From: Vreelandella piezotolerans
GTDB lineage: Bacteria; Pseudomonadota; Gammaproteobacteria; Pseudomonadales; Halomonadaceae
DNA: 64,000 nucleotides
Assembly (NCBI RefSeq): GCF_012427705.1
Contig: NZ_CP048602.1
Span: 620,001 to 684,000, forward strand
Direction of reading: 5' to 3'
Shown: piece by piece, positions 1-10,289 of the stretch
Position numbering within the stretch: position 1 is the first letter of the stretch
Layout: each line of letters starts with the position of its first letter
Made by a program: the position numbers and the translations under genes
The notes under the pieces: model-generated
Databases searched by the model: none
What the model saw: the letters and a program-made list of their open reading frames with translations, nothing else
Told to the model about the DNA's origin: nothing

Positions 1-147
1 CACCCAGTCATCGGCGTCTCGGTGGATCCACACGTGGTCGTGTGCTAGGCCCGTATCCGCCATGGGCGTCAGCGAACGGTAGTCGATCTTTGCTTGCTGC
101 AGCGTACTGCCCAATGCCTTCAGGCGCGCCTCAGAGAGTGTCGGCAT
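1..147 (-). CDS. N-terminus of an unidentified protein, possibly a small-molecule kinase/phosphotransferase (partial)
   Basis: An open frame of 49 codons starts at the ATG at 147 and runs off the left edge. It lies on the same strand as valS and downstream of it. The peptide begins MPTLSEARLKALG and ends in a WIHRDADDWV stretch. The wording resembles N-termini of aminoglycoside/choline kinase-like phosphotransferases, but no catalytic motif falls inside the visible part, so this is only a guess. The frame is open throughout and has no competing long frame. Confidence 0.5.
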   Translation of the reverse strand, partial: MPTLSEARLKALGSTLQQAKIDYRSLTPMADTGLAHDHVWIHRDADDWV

Positions 148-300
148 AAAGCGTTCCGTGTGATTGACGAGAGGTCATGTCATGAATGGTCGACGCGTGC
201 GACTGTCAGTCAGTGACAGCATGACGTTTAACCTTACACGGTTCGTCATAAAAAACGATGGCCATGCAGGTCGTCGCGTGAAAAAGGCGATGTAGATACG

Positions 301-327
301 ACAACGGCACCCAGTAGGTGCCGTTGT
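301..327 (-). terminator. Perfect hairpin downstream of valS
   Basis: An 11-bp perfect stem (ACAACGGCACC / GGTGCCGTTGT) with a 5-nt loop lies 21 bp past the valS stop codon. In the direction of valS transcription it is not followed by a clear U tract, so it may be a weak or factor-assisted terminator. Confidence 0.6.
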
Positions 328-348
328 GAGACTGTCATGAGCGGGGGA

Positions 349-3195
349 TTACATCGCGGCAATCTTCGCTTGCTGCTCTTCCAACAACTTTTTGGCGGAC
401 TGGTACTCTGCCAGTTTGCCGCGCTCCTTCTCGATCACGGCGTCGGGGGCTTTGGCAATGAAACCTTCGTTGCTCAGTTTCTTCTCGATACCGCCGATGA
501 GCTTATCCTGCTTCTCGATCTCTTTGGCGAGGCGGGCAAGCTCCGCGTCTTTATCGATCAGGTCTGCCATCGGTACCAACACTTCCATATCGCCGACCAG
601 CTGGGTGGCCGAAAGCGGGGCGTCTTCTGGGTTGGCCAGCCAGGTCACGCTCTCCAGTTTCGCCAGCTTGGCCAGGAAGCGGCGGTTCTGCTCCAGGCGC
701 TCGGCGTCCTCGGGCTGGCCTTTGGTCAGCAGCACGTCCAGCGGCTTACCAGGGGCAATGTTCATCTCGGCGCGGATGTTGCGCACGGCGATGATCACGC
801 CTTTCAGCCATTCGATGTCGCGGGTGGCCTGCTCGTCGATCTTGCTATCGTCGGCTTCCGGCCACGCCTGGTGCATGATGGAGGCGCCGTCGCCCATGTA
901 GGTGCCCGTCAGGGGAGCCACCCGCTGCCAGATCTCTTCCGAAATGTAGGGCATCATCGGGTGGGCCAGGCGCAGAATGGTTTCCAGTACCCGCACCAGG
1001 GTGCGGCGGGTGCCGCGTTTGGCTCTATCGCTGGCCGCCTCGTCCCAGAGGACCGGCTTGGAAAGCTCCAGGTACCAGTCGCAGTACTCGTTCCAGACGA
1101 ACTCGTAAAGTGCCTGGGACGCGTGGTCGAAACGGTACTCGTCCATGGCTTTGGTGACCTGCGCTTCGGTTTTCTGTAGCTGGGAGATGATCCAGCGGTC
1201 CGCCAGCGAGAGCTCCACTTCCTCGCCCAAGGTGCCACAGTCCTCGCCCTCGGCGTTCATTAGCACGTAGCGCGAGGCGTTCCAGAGCTTGTTACAGAAG
1301 TTGCGGTAGCCATCCAGGCGGTTCATGTCGAACTTGATATCGCGCCCGGTAGTGGCCTGTGAAAGGAACGTAAAGCGCAGCGCATCGGTGCCGTGGGGCT
1401 CGATGCCGTCTTTAAATTCCTCTTTGGTGGCTTTGGCAATCGCCTTGGCTTTCTGGGGCTGCATCATGTTGCCGGTGCGCTTTTCCAGCAGCGCGTCCAG
1501 GCTGATGCCGTCGATCAAGTCGATGGGGTCCAGCACGTTGCCCTTGGACTTGGACATCTTCTGGCCCTGACCATCGCGTACCAGGCCGTGGACGTAAACG
1601 GTCTTGAAGGGGACTTCACCGGTAAATTTCAGCGTCATCATGATCATCCGGGCGACCCAGAAGAAGATGATGTCGAAACCGGTGACCAGCACGCTGGAGG
1701 GGTGGAAGGTTTCCAGCTCCGGCGTTTTCTCCGGCCAGCCGAGGGTGCCAAACGTCCATAGGCCCGAGCTGAACCAGGTGTCCAGCACGTCTTCGTCCTG
1801 GGTCAGTACGACGTCAGCGCCGAGGCCATGCTTCTCGCGGGCTTCCTCTTCAGTTCGAGCCACGTACACATTGCCGTCGGCGTCGTACCAGGCAGGAATG
1901 CGGTGGCCCCACCACAGTTGGCGGGAGATACACCAGTCCTGCAGGTCGCGCATCCAGGCGAAATACATGTTTTCGTAGTTCTTCGGCACGAACTGAATGT
2001 CGCCGTTCTCCACCGCCTCGATGGCGGGCTTGGCGAGGCTCTCTACGGCCACGAACCACTGGTCGGTCAGCAACGGCTCGATGACATCGCCGGAGCGGTC
2101 GCCGTAGGGCAGGGTATTGTTGACGCTCTCTACCTGTACCAGCAGGCCGAGGGCCTCCATGTCGGCGACGATCTGCTTGCGTGCTTCGAAACGATCCAAG
2201 CCAGCGTATTTCGCGGGCAGGGTGGCATCTTCATCGGGCTGCGGCTGACCTTTCAGGTCGAAGATTTCCGCCTGCTCGAGGATCGTTGCATCTTTGGTGA
2301 ATACGTTGATCAGCAGGTGGTTCTGACGCTTGCCGACTTCGTAGTCGTTGAAGTCGTGGGCCGGGGTAATCTTCACACAGCCCGAGCCTTTCTCCATATC
2401 GGCGTGCTCGTCCGCCACGATGGGGATGCGGCGGCCTACCAGCGGCAGCTCGATGAACTTGCCGACCAGGGAAGCATAGCGCGCATCCTCCGGGTTGACG
2501 GCCACGCCGGTATCGCCCAGCAGGGTTTCCGGGCGGGTGGTGGCGACCACCACGTAATCCTTGCCGTCGTCGGTCTTGACGCCGTCGGCCAGCGGGTAGC
2601 GGAAGTGCCAGAAGCTGCCCTGCTGCTCTTTGTTTTCCACTTCCAGGTCGGAAATAGCGGTGTGTAGCGTCGGATCCCAGTTGACCAAGCGCTTGCCGCG
2701 ATAGATCAGTTTCTCTTCATGCAGGCGCACGAAAACTTCTTGAACCGCTTTATAGAAGCCATCGTCCATGGTGAAGCGCTCACGGCTCCAGTCGACGCTG
2801 GCGCCCATGCGGCGCAGCTGTCGGGTAATGTGGCCGCCGGACTCCTCCTTCCACTCCCACACTTTATCGATGAACGCTTCGCGGCCGAGGTCATGGCGGG
2901 TTTTGCCTTCCTCGGCGGCAATTTTACGCTCCACCAGCATCTGCGTGGCGATACCGGCGTGGTCGGTGCCTACCTGCCACAGGGTGTTGTTGCCCTGCAT
3001 CCGCTTCCAGCGCGTCAGGGTATCCATGATGGTGTCCTGGAACGCGTGGCCCATATGTAGGCTGCCGGTGACGTTGGGCGGCGGAATCATGATCGAAAAG
3101 GGCTTGCCGCGGCCAGATGGGGCGAAGCGGTTATCGGCTTCCCAGCGTTCGTACCAGCGGGTTTCGATCTGTTCGGGTTGGTAGGTCTTTTCCAT
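349..3195 (-). CDS. valS: Valyl-tRNA synthetase
   Basis: Charges tRNA-Val with valine in the cytoplasm; class I aminoacyl-tRNA synthetase of 948 residues, close to the usual bacterial length. The HIGH-type motif is HMGH at residues 47-50, following the PPPNVTGSL signature, and the KMSKS motif is present as KMSKSKG in the second half. The editing domain (the [12 protein letters not shown] stretch) is complete, and the C-terminus has the charged coiled-coil arm expected for ValRS. The ATG at 3195 ([14 protein letters not shown]) is preferred; an in-frame TTG lies 8 codons upstream. In many gammaproteobacteria valS follows holC directly. Here about 7 kb, carrying a type I secretion operon and an MFS gene, separates them. 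Confidence 0.97.
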   Translation of the reverse strand: MEKTYQPEQIETRWYERWEADNRFAPSGRGKPFSIMIPPPNVTGSLHMGHAFQDTIMDTLTRWKRMQGNNTLWQVGTDHAGIATQMLVERKIAAEEGKTRHDLGREAFIDKVWEWKEESGGHITRQLRRMGASVDWSRERFTMDDGFYKAVQEVFVRLHEEKLIYRGKRLVNWDPTLHTAISDLEVENKEQQGSFWHFRYPLADGVKTDDGKDYVVVATTRPETLLGDTGVAVNPEDARYASLVGKFIELPLVGRRIPIVADEHADMEKGSGCVKITPAHDFNDYEVGKRQNHLLINVFTKDATILEQAEIFDLKGQPQPDEDATLPAKYAGLDRFEARKQIVADMEALGLLVQVESVNNTLPYGDRSGDVIEPLLTDQWFVAVESLAKPAIEAVENGDIQFVPKNYENMYFAWMRDLQDWCISRQLWWGHRIPAWYDADGNVYVARTEEEAREKHGLGADVVLTQDEDVLDTWFSSGLWTFGTLGWPEKTPELETFHPSSVLVTGFDIIFFWVARMIMMTLKFTGEVPFKTVYVHGLVRDGQGQKMSKSKGNVLDPIDLIDGISLDALLEKRTGNMMQPQKAKAIAKATKEEFKDGIEPHGTDALRFTFLSQATTGRDIKFDMNRLDGYRNFCNKLWNASRYVLMNAEGEDCGTLGEEVELSLADRWIISQLQKTEAQVTKAMDEYRFDHASQALYEFVWNEYCDWYLELSKPVLWDEAASDRAKRGTRRTLVRVLETILRLAHPMMPYISEEIWQRVAPLTGTYMGDGASIMHQAWPEADDSKIDEQATRDIEWLKGVIIAVRNIRAEMNIAPGKPLDVLLTKGQPEDAERLEQNRRFLAKLAKLESVTWLANPEDAPLSATQLVGDMEVLVPMADLIDKDAELARLAKEIEKQDKLIGGIEKKLSNEGFIAKAPDAVIEKERGKLAEYQSAKKLLEEQQAKIAAM

Positions 3196-3301
3196 GGGGA
3201 GTCGGCTCACGGCTTGCAAAAAATGGTGGCAAGTATAGCGCGAACGCCCTGCGCTCGTCAGGGGCGTTGCGCTTTGCTTGTATGGGCGCTCGATTCGGTG
3301 A

Positions 3302-4618
3302 TCAGTCGCGCAGGGCGCGGTCGCGAACTTTTACCACCGGCTCCATCAGGTAATCCAACACGCTGCGCTTGCCGCTGAGAATGTCGATCTCTGCCACCAT
3401 GCCGGGCATGATATCCAACGGCTGGTTATCGGCGTCGTAGAGATAACCGTCGGTACGCACTTCCACGGGATACATCAGCTCGCCGCTCTCCGGCATCTCG
3501 ACCGCGTCGGCGGCGATGGTGACCAGCTCGCCATCCAAGCCGCCGTAGCGGGCAAAATCATAGGCGGTCAGTTTCACTTTGACCGGCTGGCCGGGGTAGA
3601 GAAAGGCGATGTCGGACGGGCGGATATGCGCTTCTACCACCAGAGCATCGTCGGCGGGCACTACTTCCACCAGCGGCTCGCCAGAACCTGCCACCCCGCC
3701 CACGGTACTGATATGGACTTGATTGACCACGCCATCCACCGGCGAGCGAATCGTGGTGCGGGCGACCTGATCGGCGCGCCCTGGCAGGGTTTTTTGCAGC
3801 TCGGCGACATGGGAGGTCGCTTCGGCCAACTGAGCTAACGCATCGGCTTCGAAGGCGTTGCGTGCCGCCACTTTACGATCTTCGATTTCCGCAATGGACG
3901 CCTCGGCGCGGGCCACCGCGCTCTGTTGACGGGCCACTTCACCTCGCAGCTCGTTGAGCGATTGGCGTACCCGCAGTAGCGAGGTTTCCGGTTCGATGCC
4001 GCGCTGGGCCAGCGGTTGGATGATCGCCAGCTCCTGTTCGGCTAGCTGGACGCCTGAGCGTGCCGTGCTAAGGGCGGCTTCCAGCTCCGCTGTCTCTTGG
4101 CGTCGCTGGTAGCCCTGCTGCTCCAGCACCTGTAGCTCTGCGTTTAGCTCTAGTTGGCGGCCATGGAAAAGCCGCGTTTCACTGGCGGCCACGCTGGGGG
4201 CTGCTTGGCTCAGAGCGTCATCCAGCGCCAGCGGCGTCTGGTTGATTTCGGCCTCTAAGCGCTGGATACGCAGCTGGAGCGAACGCAGGCGCTGGAGGCT
4301 TTCCTCGTAGTCACCCTCGAGGGTACCACCGCTGAGCACCATGAGCGTATCGCCTTGGGCGACCGTATCGCCCCGGCGCACGTTGATCTCCGTGACCACG
4401 CCGCCCTCCAGGCTTTCGACCACTTGCAAGCTGCGTGAGGGCACGACTTTGCCCTGGCCGCGGGTGACTTCATCGACTTCCGTGAGATACGCCCAAATGA
4501 AACCAATCAGCAGAAACGCGATGATCGTGAGCAGAAGTAGGCTACTGCCGATGGGACGCTTGGCACGTCCATGGCGTACGAAGTGCTCGAAATCCAGTTG
4601 AGAAGTAGGACGATTCAC
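3302..4618 (-). CDS. HlyD/LapC-type membrane fusion protein of a type I secretion system
   Basis: Periplasmic adaptor that links an inner-membrane ABC exporter to an outer-membrane TolC-like channel; 438 residues, usual for the family. It has a short cytoplasmic N-terminus, one membrane segment near residues 24-44, a biotinyl-lipoyl-like hairpin ([18 protein letters not shown]), a long central coiled coil rich in Q, E, L and R, and a C-terminal beta-barrel region with the typical IRSPVDGVV sequence. The start is GTG at 4618, overlapping the stop of the upstream ABC gene as GTGA, so translation is probably coupled. It is the last gene of a sapC-tolC-ABC-hlyD operon. No secreted substrate is encoded nearby, so the cargo is unknown; the LapC-like assignment is by overall similarity. 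Confidence 0.9.
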   Translation of the reverse strand: MNRPTSQLDFEHFVRHGRAKRPIGSSLLLLTIIAFLLIGFIWAYLTEVDEVTRGQGKVVPSRSLQVVESLEGGVVTEINVRRGDTVAQGDTLMVLSGGTLEGDYEESLQRLRSLQLRIQRLEAEINQTPLALDDALSQAAPSVAASETRLFHGRQLELNAELQVLEQQGYQRRQETAELEAALSTARSGVQLAEQELAIIQPLAQRGIEPETSLLRVRQSLNELRGEVARQQSAVARAEASIAEIEDRKVAARNAFEADALAQLAEATSHVAELQKTLPGRADQVARTTIRSPVDGVVNQVHISTVGGVAGSGEPLVEVVPADDALVVEAHIRPSDIAFLYPGQPVKVKLTAYDFARYGGLDGELVTIAADAVEMPESGELMYPVEVRTDGYLYDADNQPLDIMPGMVAEIDILSGKRSVLDYLMEPVVKVRDRALRD

Positions 4619-6753
4619 TGAGTAGTTCCTTCACGCGAACGGTGGGGGGCGGCTTCCACAGGGCGCATGACCTGAGCTTTGGGGCCATCGGCCACGATCT
4701 GGCCCTGGTCGAGAATGACCACGCGATCCACCAGCTCCAACAGGCTGGTACGGTGGGTGACCACCACCAGCGTTTGTGCTGTGCTCGCGGCTTTCAAGCG
4801 CGCAATGACCTCTTTTTCGGTTTGGATGTCCATGGCGCTGGTGGGCTCATCCATCAGCAGAATGGGCGGCGCGCCCAGCAGGGCTCTGGCCAGACAGATC
4901 AGCTGGCGCTGACCGCCGGAAAGTCCCTCGCCGCGCTCGCCAATCGGCATGTCGTAGCCTTTCGGGTGGCGGGCAATGAAGTCATGGGCTCCGGCAAGTT
5001 TCGCGGCGTTGAGAATCTGCTCATCGGTGGGGTGGTGGGCTCCAATGGCAATGTTTTGCCGCACGGTGCCGGAGAAGAGCCAGGCTTCTTGTAGAACGCT
5101 GCCAATGTTGTGGCGTAAATCCGCAGGGTCGATTTGGCGAAGGTCGGTATCGTCGACCAGCACGGCACCCTGTTCCGGTGGGTAAATGCCCAGCAGCAGA
5201 CGTGCCAGCGTACTCTTGCCGGAGCCGACGCGGCCAAGCAGGGCGACTTTCTCGCCGGGCTCGATGGTCAGGTTGATATTTGCCAGCGCAGCGGTGGTTT
5301 GCTCGGGGTAACGGAAGCTGACGTCCTGCAGGCGCAGCTTGCCTTCCAGCGTGGGACGGCTGAGGTAGTGGCGGCCTGCCGGGCGCTCGGAGGGCATGTT
5401 CATCAGCTGGTCGAGCGCGCGGTAGGAGGTACGCGCTTGGTTGATGCGGGTCATGGTTTGCGCCAGCTGTGCCAGCGGCGCCAGCGCGCGCCCAGTGAGA
5501 ATGACGCAGGCAATCATGGCCCCCATGGAGATCGTGCCAGCGCCCACCAGAAAGACCCCGTACACCACGATGCTCACCTGGGCGGCCTGCTGGGCAAAGG
5601 CGGTGGCGTTGAGGGCGAACTGCTGAATCGCGCGACCTTGACGCCCTACAGTCGACTGCTGGTGCACGCTCTCTTCCCAACGTTTGCGAATCATCGGTGC
5701 TGCGCCGCTGGCCTTGATGGTCTCCAAGCCCGCAACGGCCTCGATCAACACGCCCTGCTTGGAGCGGCTCTCTTCAAAGGCTTGACCAGAAAGACGTTTG
5801 AGAAACGGCTGAACAGCAATGCCGATCAGCAATACGAGGGGAACGGCGATCATCGGGATGAGGGCCAGCGGCCCGCCGATCAGATAAATCACGCCAATGA
5901 ATAGCAGGATGAACGGTAGATCGACGATGGCGACCAGCGACGCCGAGGCGAAGAAATCGCGCAGCGTCTCGAACTCTCTGAGGGTATTGGCAAAGCCGCC
6001 GGTGGAGCCGCGCTTGGCACTCATTTGCAGGTTGAGCACGTGATCAAAGATACGCCGCCCCATGCGTAAGTCTGCTTCCTGGCCAGCCCGTTCGATAAAC
6101 AGCTGACGCAGGGTTTTTACCGCAAAATCGAACAGCAGGGCGATACTCACACCGATGGTGAGCGCCACCAGCGATTCAACCGCTTCATTGGGTAGTACGC
6201 GGTCATACACCACCATGATGAACAGCGACGTGGCCAGGCCTAAAAAGTTGGTGAGCGCGGCGGCAATCACCACTTGGGTATACACCCAGCGATTCGAGGA
6301 GAGCGCACTCCAGAACCAGTGGCCGCCTTGAATGGCCGGTTCGCTATTCAAACTGACCGGACGGTAGCGGGCGCGTACGGCAATCAGGTGGCCGATATAC
6401 GCCTCTTCAAGGGCGCTTACATGGGTTTCGACGGGCTGTTTACCCAGGGCCGGATCAAACAGCGCGAAGCGATTGTCATCGATACGCTCGATGAGGACCA
6501 CCGCGCGGCCATTTTTCAGCAGCGCCACTGCAGGCAGCAGGGAGTTACCCAGCGTGGCGAGAGGATGCTCGCCCAGTGCGGCGACCATGCCATGGCGTTC
6601 GGCGGCATCAATGAAGCCATCAGGTGTCAGTGGGGATTCGTTGCCTACTCGGTGAGCACGCACGGCAGCTTCGGAAACGGGCAGCGCTAGATGGGCGGCC
6701 ACGAAGGTCAAGCACTGCTCTAGATCGTCCTGATAGGGGTTAGCGGCGTTCAA
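4615..6753 (-). CDS. Type I secretion ABC permease/ATPase with degenerate C39-like domain (LapB-like)
   Basis: Inner-membrane exporter of 712 residues. Residues about 1-130 form a peptidase C39-like domain without the usual QxxxxDC catalytic motif, as in exporters of RTX proteins and large adhesins. Residues about 155-435 form the six-helix ABC transmembrane domain. The ATPase domain has Walker A GRVGSGKS (507-514), signature LSGGQ (611-615), Walker B ILLMDE (631-636) and an H-loop THRTS. The start is a TTG at 6753 with GGAG about 8 bp before it; the start lies inside the end of the tolC gene (14-bp overlap). The ABC, HlyD and TolC set is complete for export, while the substrate gene is not in this window. 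Confidence 0.93.
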   Translation of the reverse strand: MNAANPYQDDLEQCLTFVAAHLALPVSEAAVRAHRVGNESPLTPDGFIDAAERHGMVAALGEHPLATLGNSLLPAVALLKNGRAVVLIERIDDNRFALFDPALGKQPVETHVSALEEAYIGHLIAVRARYRPVSLNSEPAIQGGHWFWSALSSNRWVYTQVVIAAALTNFLGLATSLFIMVVYDRVLPNEAVESLVALTIGVSIALLFDFAVKTLRQLFIERAGQEADLRMGRRIFDHVLNLQMSAKRGSTGGFANTLREFETLRDFFASASLVAIVDLPFILLFIGVIYLIGGPLALIPMIAVPLVLLIGIAVQPFLKRLSGQAFEESRSKQGVLIEAVAGLETIKASGAAPMIRKRWEESVHQQSTVGRQGRAIQQFALNATAFAQQAAQVSIVVYGVFLVGAGTISMGAMIACVILTGRALAPLAQLAQTMTRINQARTSYRALDQLMNMPSERPAGRHYLSRPTLEGKLRLQDVSFRYPEQTTAALANINLTIEPGEKVALLGRVGSGKSTLARLLLGIYPPEQGAVLVDDTDLRQIDPADLRHNIGSVLQEAWLFSGTVRQNIAIGAHHPTDEQILNAAKLAGAHDFIARHPKGYDMPIGERGEGLSGGQRQLICLARALLGAPPILLMDEPTSAMDIQTEKEVIARLKAASTAQTLVVVTHRTSLLELVDRVVILDQGQIVADGPKAQVMRPVEAAPHRSREGTTQ

Positions 6754-8167
6754 GGTGAATCTCCATCACATCCAGCAGTTCACCAGTGACCGCGAGCTGC
6801 TGGAAAGCGGCCTGTTCCCAGCGCACCCGGCGGTTGATCAGCTCCAGCGCGGTTTGAAATAAGTCGCGCTGGGCGTCGAGCAAGTCGTTGATGCTGCTGC
6901 GGCCAACGGCAAACTGCTCGCGATAGGCCAGTAGGGCCTCCTCTTCGGCGGCGAGCGTGGCGGTTTGCGCTTCCAGCTCCGCACGACGGGTGCGGGTATC
7001 GGTGTAGGCCGAGCGGACTTCGCGCTCTAACTCACGGCGCAGCGCTTGCTGCTCGTACTGGCTCTGCTGCTGGCGTTCGACCGCTTGAGCAACCCGCGAG
7101 GAGGTGGCGCCGCCGCTGTAGGGGGTGTAGTCGACATTGAAAAGTAGCGCGACGTCGTTATCGGATTCGTTGAAATCGTTCACATCGAACTGACGGCCCT
7201 CGACCGCCACGCTTAGGCTGGGCAGGCGGGCATTACGGGTGGCCTGGGCCTCGGCATCGCTGGCTTCACTGGTGAGCGTTTGGCTGCGCAGCGCGGCGTT
7301 TTTCGCCAGCGCTCTGTCCAACAGGCGGTCTGCGTTGGCATCGCTCAATAGCGCGGCACCCTGGGGCAGCGCGAGTACATCCGGCGTGGAGAAAAACGCT
7401 TCCTGATACACGTTGATCGCTCGGGCCAGCTCGCCCTCCAGTGTGACCAAGCGTGATTCGGCGTCGCTCAATCGGCTTTGCGCGCGCAGTACGTCGGCCC
7501 GCGAGCCAGCGCCCGCCTCACGGCGTAGGCTCACGTCTTCAAAAATACGCTGATGCTGCTCAAGATTATGCTCGGCCAGTTGGCGCTGGGCGGTCAAGCG
7601 GGCCACATCCAGGTAAGCGTTCACCGCGTAGAGGACTTCCTCTTCAACGCTAGACTGGGACTGCCAAAACGCCGCTTCTGCGCTGAGATCGGCGGCGCGA
7701 ACGCGTTCGCGACTCGCGCCGAAATCCAGCAGTAGCTGGCTCAGCGTGACCACGGCATCGACGCGCGAGCCGCGATCGGGCAGTGATTCAGTACGCTGGA
7801 GGTCGTTGCGGTACTCGAGGCCTGCGTTCACCTGCGGGCGGCGCACCGCGCGCACTTCGTCAATGCGCAGCACGGATTCCCGCTCTCGAGAGCGCTGAGC
7901 CAGAATGCCGGGCTGCTGCTCGATGGCTTGCTGAATTTTTTCACGTAACGCGATCAGCGCCATAGAACTGCCTGTCGCCTCACTGGCTTGCCATCGCAAG
8001 CGGTCGAGGAGCTCTTGGAGCTCGGGCGAAAACGCCGGGCCATCCAGAGAGGAAGCGGGCAAGGCGGCCGTCTCGGCCAGTGGCTCCTCCAGCACGGGTT
8101 GCGCCATCAGTGGGGGGCTGACCAGCAGTAGGCCGAGTATGAGCGACCTGGTTACGTTCACATTCAT
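6740..8167 (-). CDS. TolC-family outer membrane channel of the type I secretion system
   Basis: Predicted 475-residue outer-membrane efflux protein completing the tripartite exporter. The ATG at 8167 is preferred to a codon 19 positions upstream because AGGAA sits just before it and it opens a clear signal peptide (MNVNVTRSLILGLLLVSPP, cleavage near AQ). The mature protein shows two OEP repeats of long amphipathic helices rich in Q, E, A and R, typical of TolC. It lies 34 bp after sapC and overlaps the ABC gene by 14 bp, so all four genes are probably one transcript. It is closer in context to LapE-type partners than to multidrug TolC, which is an inference from the operon. Confidence 0.9.
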   Translation of the reverse strand: MNVNVTRSLILGLLLVSPPLMAQPVLEEPLAETAALPASSLDGPAFSPELQELLDRLRWQASEATGSSMALIALREKIQQAIEQQPGILAQRSRERESVLRIDEVRAVRRPQVNAGLEYRNDLQRTESLPDRGSRVDAVVTLSQLLLDFGASRERVRAADLSAEAAFWQSQSSVEEEVLYAVNAYLDVARLTAQRQLAEHNLEQHQRIFEDVSLRREAGAGSRADVLRAQSRLSDAESRLVTLEGELARAINVYQEAFFSTPDVLALPQGAALLSDANADRLLDRALAKNAALRSQTLTSEASDAEAQATRNARLPSLSVAVEGRQFDVNDFNESDNDVALLFNVDYTPYSGGATSSRVAQAVERQQQSQYEQQALRRELEREVRSAYTDTRTRRAELEAQTATLAAEEEALLAYREQFAVGRSSINDLLDAQRDLFQTALELINRRVRWEQAAFQQLAVTGELLDVMEIHLERR

Positions 8168-8201
8168 TATCGTTCCTGAAGAGCATCGGTACTTAGCGCG
8201 T

Positions 8202-8981
8202 TTAGGTAGCGCTCGGCCAGTCATATTCGGCTTCGCTGCTCAGCGCTTCTTGCCATTGGGCAAGGGGGTCTGAGGAGTGCGTCGAAGGCTCTGCCGTCGC
8301 CTTGCGTTGCCGATAGAGCTGCAAACGGCCAAGCTGCTGTTGCGATTGCAACAGAGCGTACACCAAAGGAACGGCGCCCAATTGCCAGAAAAGCCCTATT
8401 TGTTTGGCAGAAAGGGCCTGCCAAGCGCGCTCGTCGATTTGATACAGCGGTGTGCTGCCTTGATAGCCGTGGGGCTGCCAGGGCGTCAGCAGTGCCGACT
8501 TGGATAGCGCGGTAATACGCGTGGAAAGCCGCTGACAGCCTTGCTCACGCTGCTGTAGAAATGCCAGCACTTGGGCGGGAAAGCGGGCAAGCTCCCCGTG
8601 CTGGTTGAAAAAAGGCTCGGCATCCAGGCGCTCGACGACATAGGGCGAGTGCTGGTCGATGCACAGTCTACCGGGATAGTCAGGGTGCAGCCCAAACGGG
8701 TGGCTGCGCAGCGCGGCAGGCACGTAGGCGGCCCGAAAGCGGCCTTGGTCATCCACCAGAAGGTTCTGGCCATCTTCCAGTCCCAGCAGCGCAACAGCCT
8801 GCCAACCTGCGCCCGTGTCCGCCAGCGCGATGGGAAAGTTAGCCGCCGCATGGCGCAGCTCAGCGTCTGCCAATGCGACTTGGGTAGTGGTTTGCGCAAA
8901 GTGGTAGGCGGTAAAACGCTGCCACATTAAACCGCCGTGGTGCTCTGGGTTGAGCGGCACCCACTGGGCAGCGTGATTCAT
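8202..8981 (-). CDS. SapC family protein
   Basis: Protein of 259 residues with the features of the SapC family (PF07277): WVPLNPEHHGGLMW near the N-terminus, an FPIAL motif, and a PFGLHPDYPGRLCID-like core. The family is named after a Campylobacter fetus gene in the S-layer secretion locus, but its biochemical role is unsettled. No signal peptide or membrane segment is visible, so it is probably cytoplasmic. The ATG at 8981 has AAGG upstream; a longer in-frame start is possible. It is the first gene of the operon with the three type I secretion components (34 bp to tolC), which suggests a role in handling or regulating the secreted surface protein. Confidence 0.85.
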   Translation of the reverse strand: MNHAAQWVPLNPEHHGGLMWQRFTAYHFAQTTTQVALADAELRHAAANFPIALADTGAGWQAVALLGLEDGQNLLVDDQGRFRAAYVPAALRSHPFGLHPDYPGRLCIDQHSPYVVERLDAEPFFNQHGELARFPAQVLAFLQQREQGCQRLSTRITALSKSALLTPWQPHGYQGSTPLYQIDERAWQALSAKQIGLFWQLGAVPLVYALLQSQQQLGRLQLYRQRKATAEPSTHSSDPLAQWQEALSSEAEYDWPSAT

Positions 8982-9055
8982 GGCGACAACCTTCTGTGAT
9001 CGGGCGTTGAGGGGTAATAAACGGTAAGGCACCTTACCAAACGTCGCTTCTACCG

Positions 9056-10246
9056 TCAGCGGGTGATCAGTCTACGCATCGTGATGAGGCCAATGATCGG
9101 CCCAGGCAGCAGCCACCAAATCACCAAAGGCCCCTGGTTGGCCCATAGTGCCGTGACCAGCGCAATGGAGGGAATCGTCAGGCCAAAGCCAATCGCATTC
9201 ATCATGGCCAGCGCGGCGCCCAGTCGCTCCGGCGGTGCGCTGGCAGACGCCAGGGCAGAGAACTGCGCTGAGTCGGCGATCACGCTCACGCCCCAGAGGG
9301 CAAGCAGGGCCAACAGCAGCCAGGGCGACAGGCCGCCTAGCAGCGGATAGGCAAGGCACAGCGTGCCAGAGACCGCCAGTGCGATAAACGCGACCCGTGC
9401 GCTACCGATGCGTCGGCTCCACCGGCCTGCCATCACGCAGCCGGGAAGCCCCAAGGCGATGACCGCGAAGCTTAGCCACGGCTGCAAGCCAGGGGCCGCG
9501 CCCAAGCGCTCCAACTCCCTGGTGACTAAAAAGGGCACCAGCGCCCAGAGGGCGTAAAGCTCCCAGCAGTGGCCGAAGTAGCCCAGCGCGGCGGCGCGGA
9601 AGTTCTTCTCTTTGAATGCGGCAAGCCCCGCCCAAGGTCGCCCGCCGTTGGCCTTGGCAGGCAGATGTGGCCCCACGCCTAGTTGGAAAATCATCAGCGC
9701 TGCCAGAAGAGCAAGGGCAGAGGCCAATAGCAGTGGCCACTGCCAGGGAAGATGCAGGGTGAGCCCGCGCAGCAGGTGCGGCGAAGCAATGCCAAGGGTG
9801 AGCATGCCGACCAACCAGCCAAGCGTCGAGCCTGCGTGGGTGGGCGTCCAGCTCACCACTAGCTTCATGCCCAGCGGATAGATGCCCGCAAGACAAAGCC
9901 CGACCAAAAAGCGAGCCCCTGCCGCCAACGTGACGTTATCCGCCACGCTGATGAACGCCGCGTTGATCAGCGCGCCGAGTACGGCAGACATCGCAAACAG
10001 GTGGCTGGCGCGCACTCGGTCGGCCAAGCCCGTGGTCGCAATCAGCAGGGTGCCGGTAATAAACCCCGCCTGCACAGCGATAGTAAGCAGCCCGAGGTCG
10101 CTTTCGCTAAGGCCCACGGCTTCCTGCAGCGCTAAGCCAACGCCGTTAACGCTAAACCATAGCGAGGTGCCAAACAGTTGGGCAATGACGATGACCGCTA
10201 GCGGCGTGCGGGCTAACAAGGTATGGGAAAGCATCGGCCGTCTCAT
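9056..10246 (-). CDS. Major facilitator superfamily transporter, substrate unknown
   Basis: A 396-residue hydrophobic protein with about 12 predicted membrane helices and an MFS-like loop (GLADRVRASH) between helices 2 and 3. It looks like a sugar- or drug-type MFS permease, but nothing in the sequence shows what it carries. It lies between holC and sapC on the same strand, 74 bp from the chosen sapC start. The start could be the ATG at 10246 or another ATG 4 codons downstream (MLSHTLLART); no strong ribosome site decides it. Confidence 0.85.
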   Translation of the reverse strand: MRRPMLSHTLLARTPLAVIVIAQLFGTSLWFSVNGVGLALQEAVGLSESDLGLLTIAVQAGFITGTLLIATTGLADRVRASHLFAMSAVLGALINAAFISVADNVTLAAGARFLVGLCLAGIYPLGMKLVVSWTPTHAGSTLGWLVGMLTLGIASPHLLRGLTLHLPWQWPLLLASALALLAALMIFQLGVGPHLPAKANGGRPWAGLAAFKEKNFRAAALGYFGHCWELYALWALVPFLVTRELERLGAAPGLQPWLSFAVIALGLPGCVMAGRWSRRIGSARVAFIALAVSGTLCLAYPLLGGLSPWLLLALLALWGVSVIADSAQFSALASASAPPERLGAALAMMNAIGFGLTIPSIALVTALWANQGPLVIWWLLPGPIIGLITMRRLITR

Positions 10247-10289
10247 CCATTGAGTTGTTGTTATGGAGGGCTTTCAAGTCGTTGGACAC

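Noticed and set aside
337..2667. Several plus-strand frames of 120-280 codons opposite valS
   Set aside because: valS is certain on the minus strand; the opposite frames have no family features.
3243..3268. Terminator after hlyD
   Set aside because: A 7-bp stem (AACGCCC / GGGCGTT) is present but has a large loop and no U tract, so I do not list it as a feature.
5134..5904. A 256-codon plus-strand frame opposite the type I secretion ABC gene
   Set aside because: Walker and signature motifs on the minus strand settle the coding strand.
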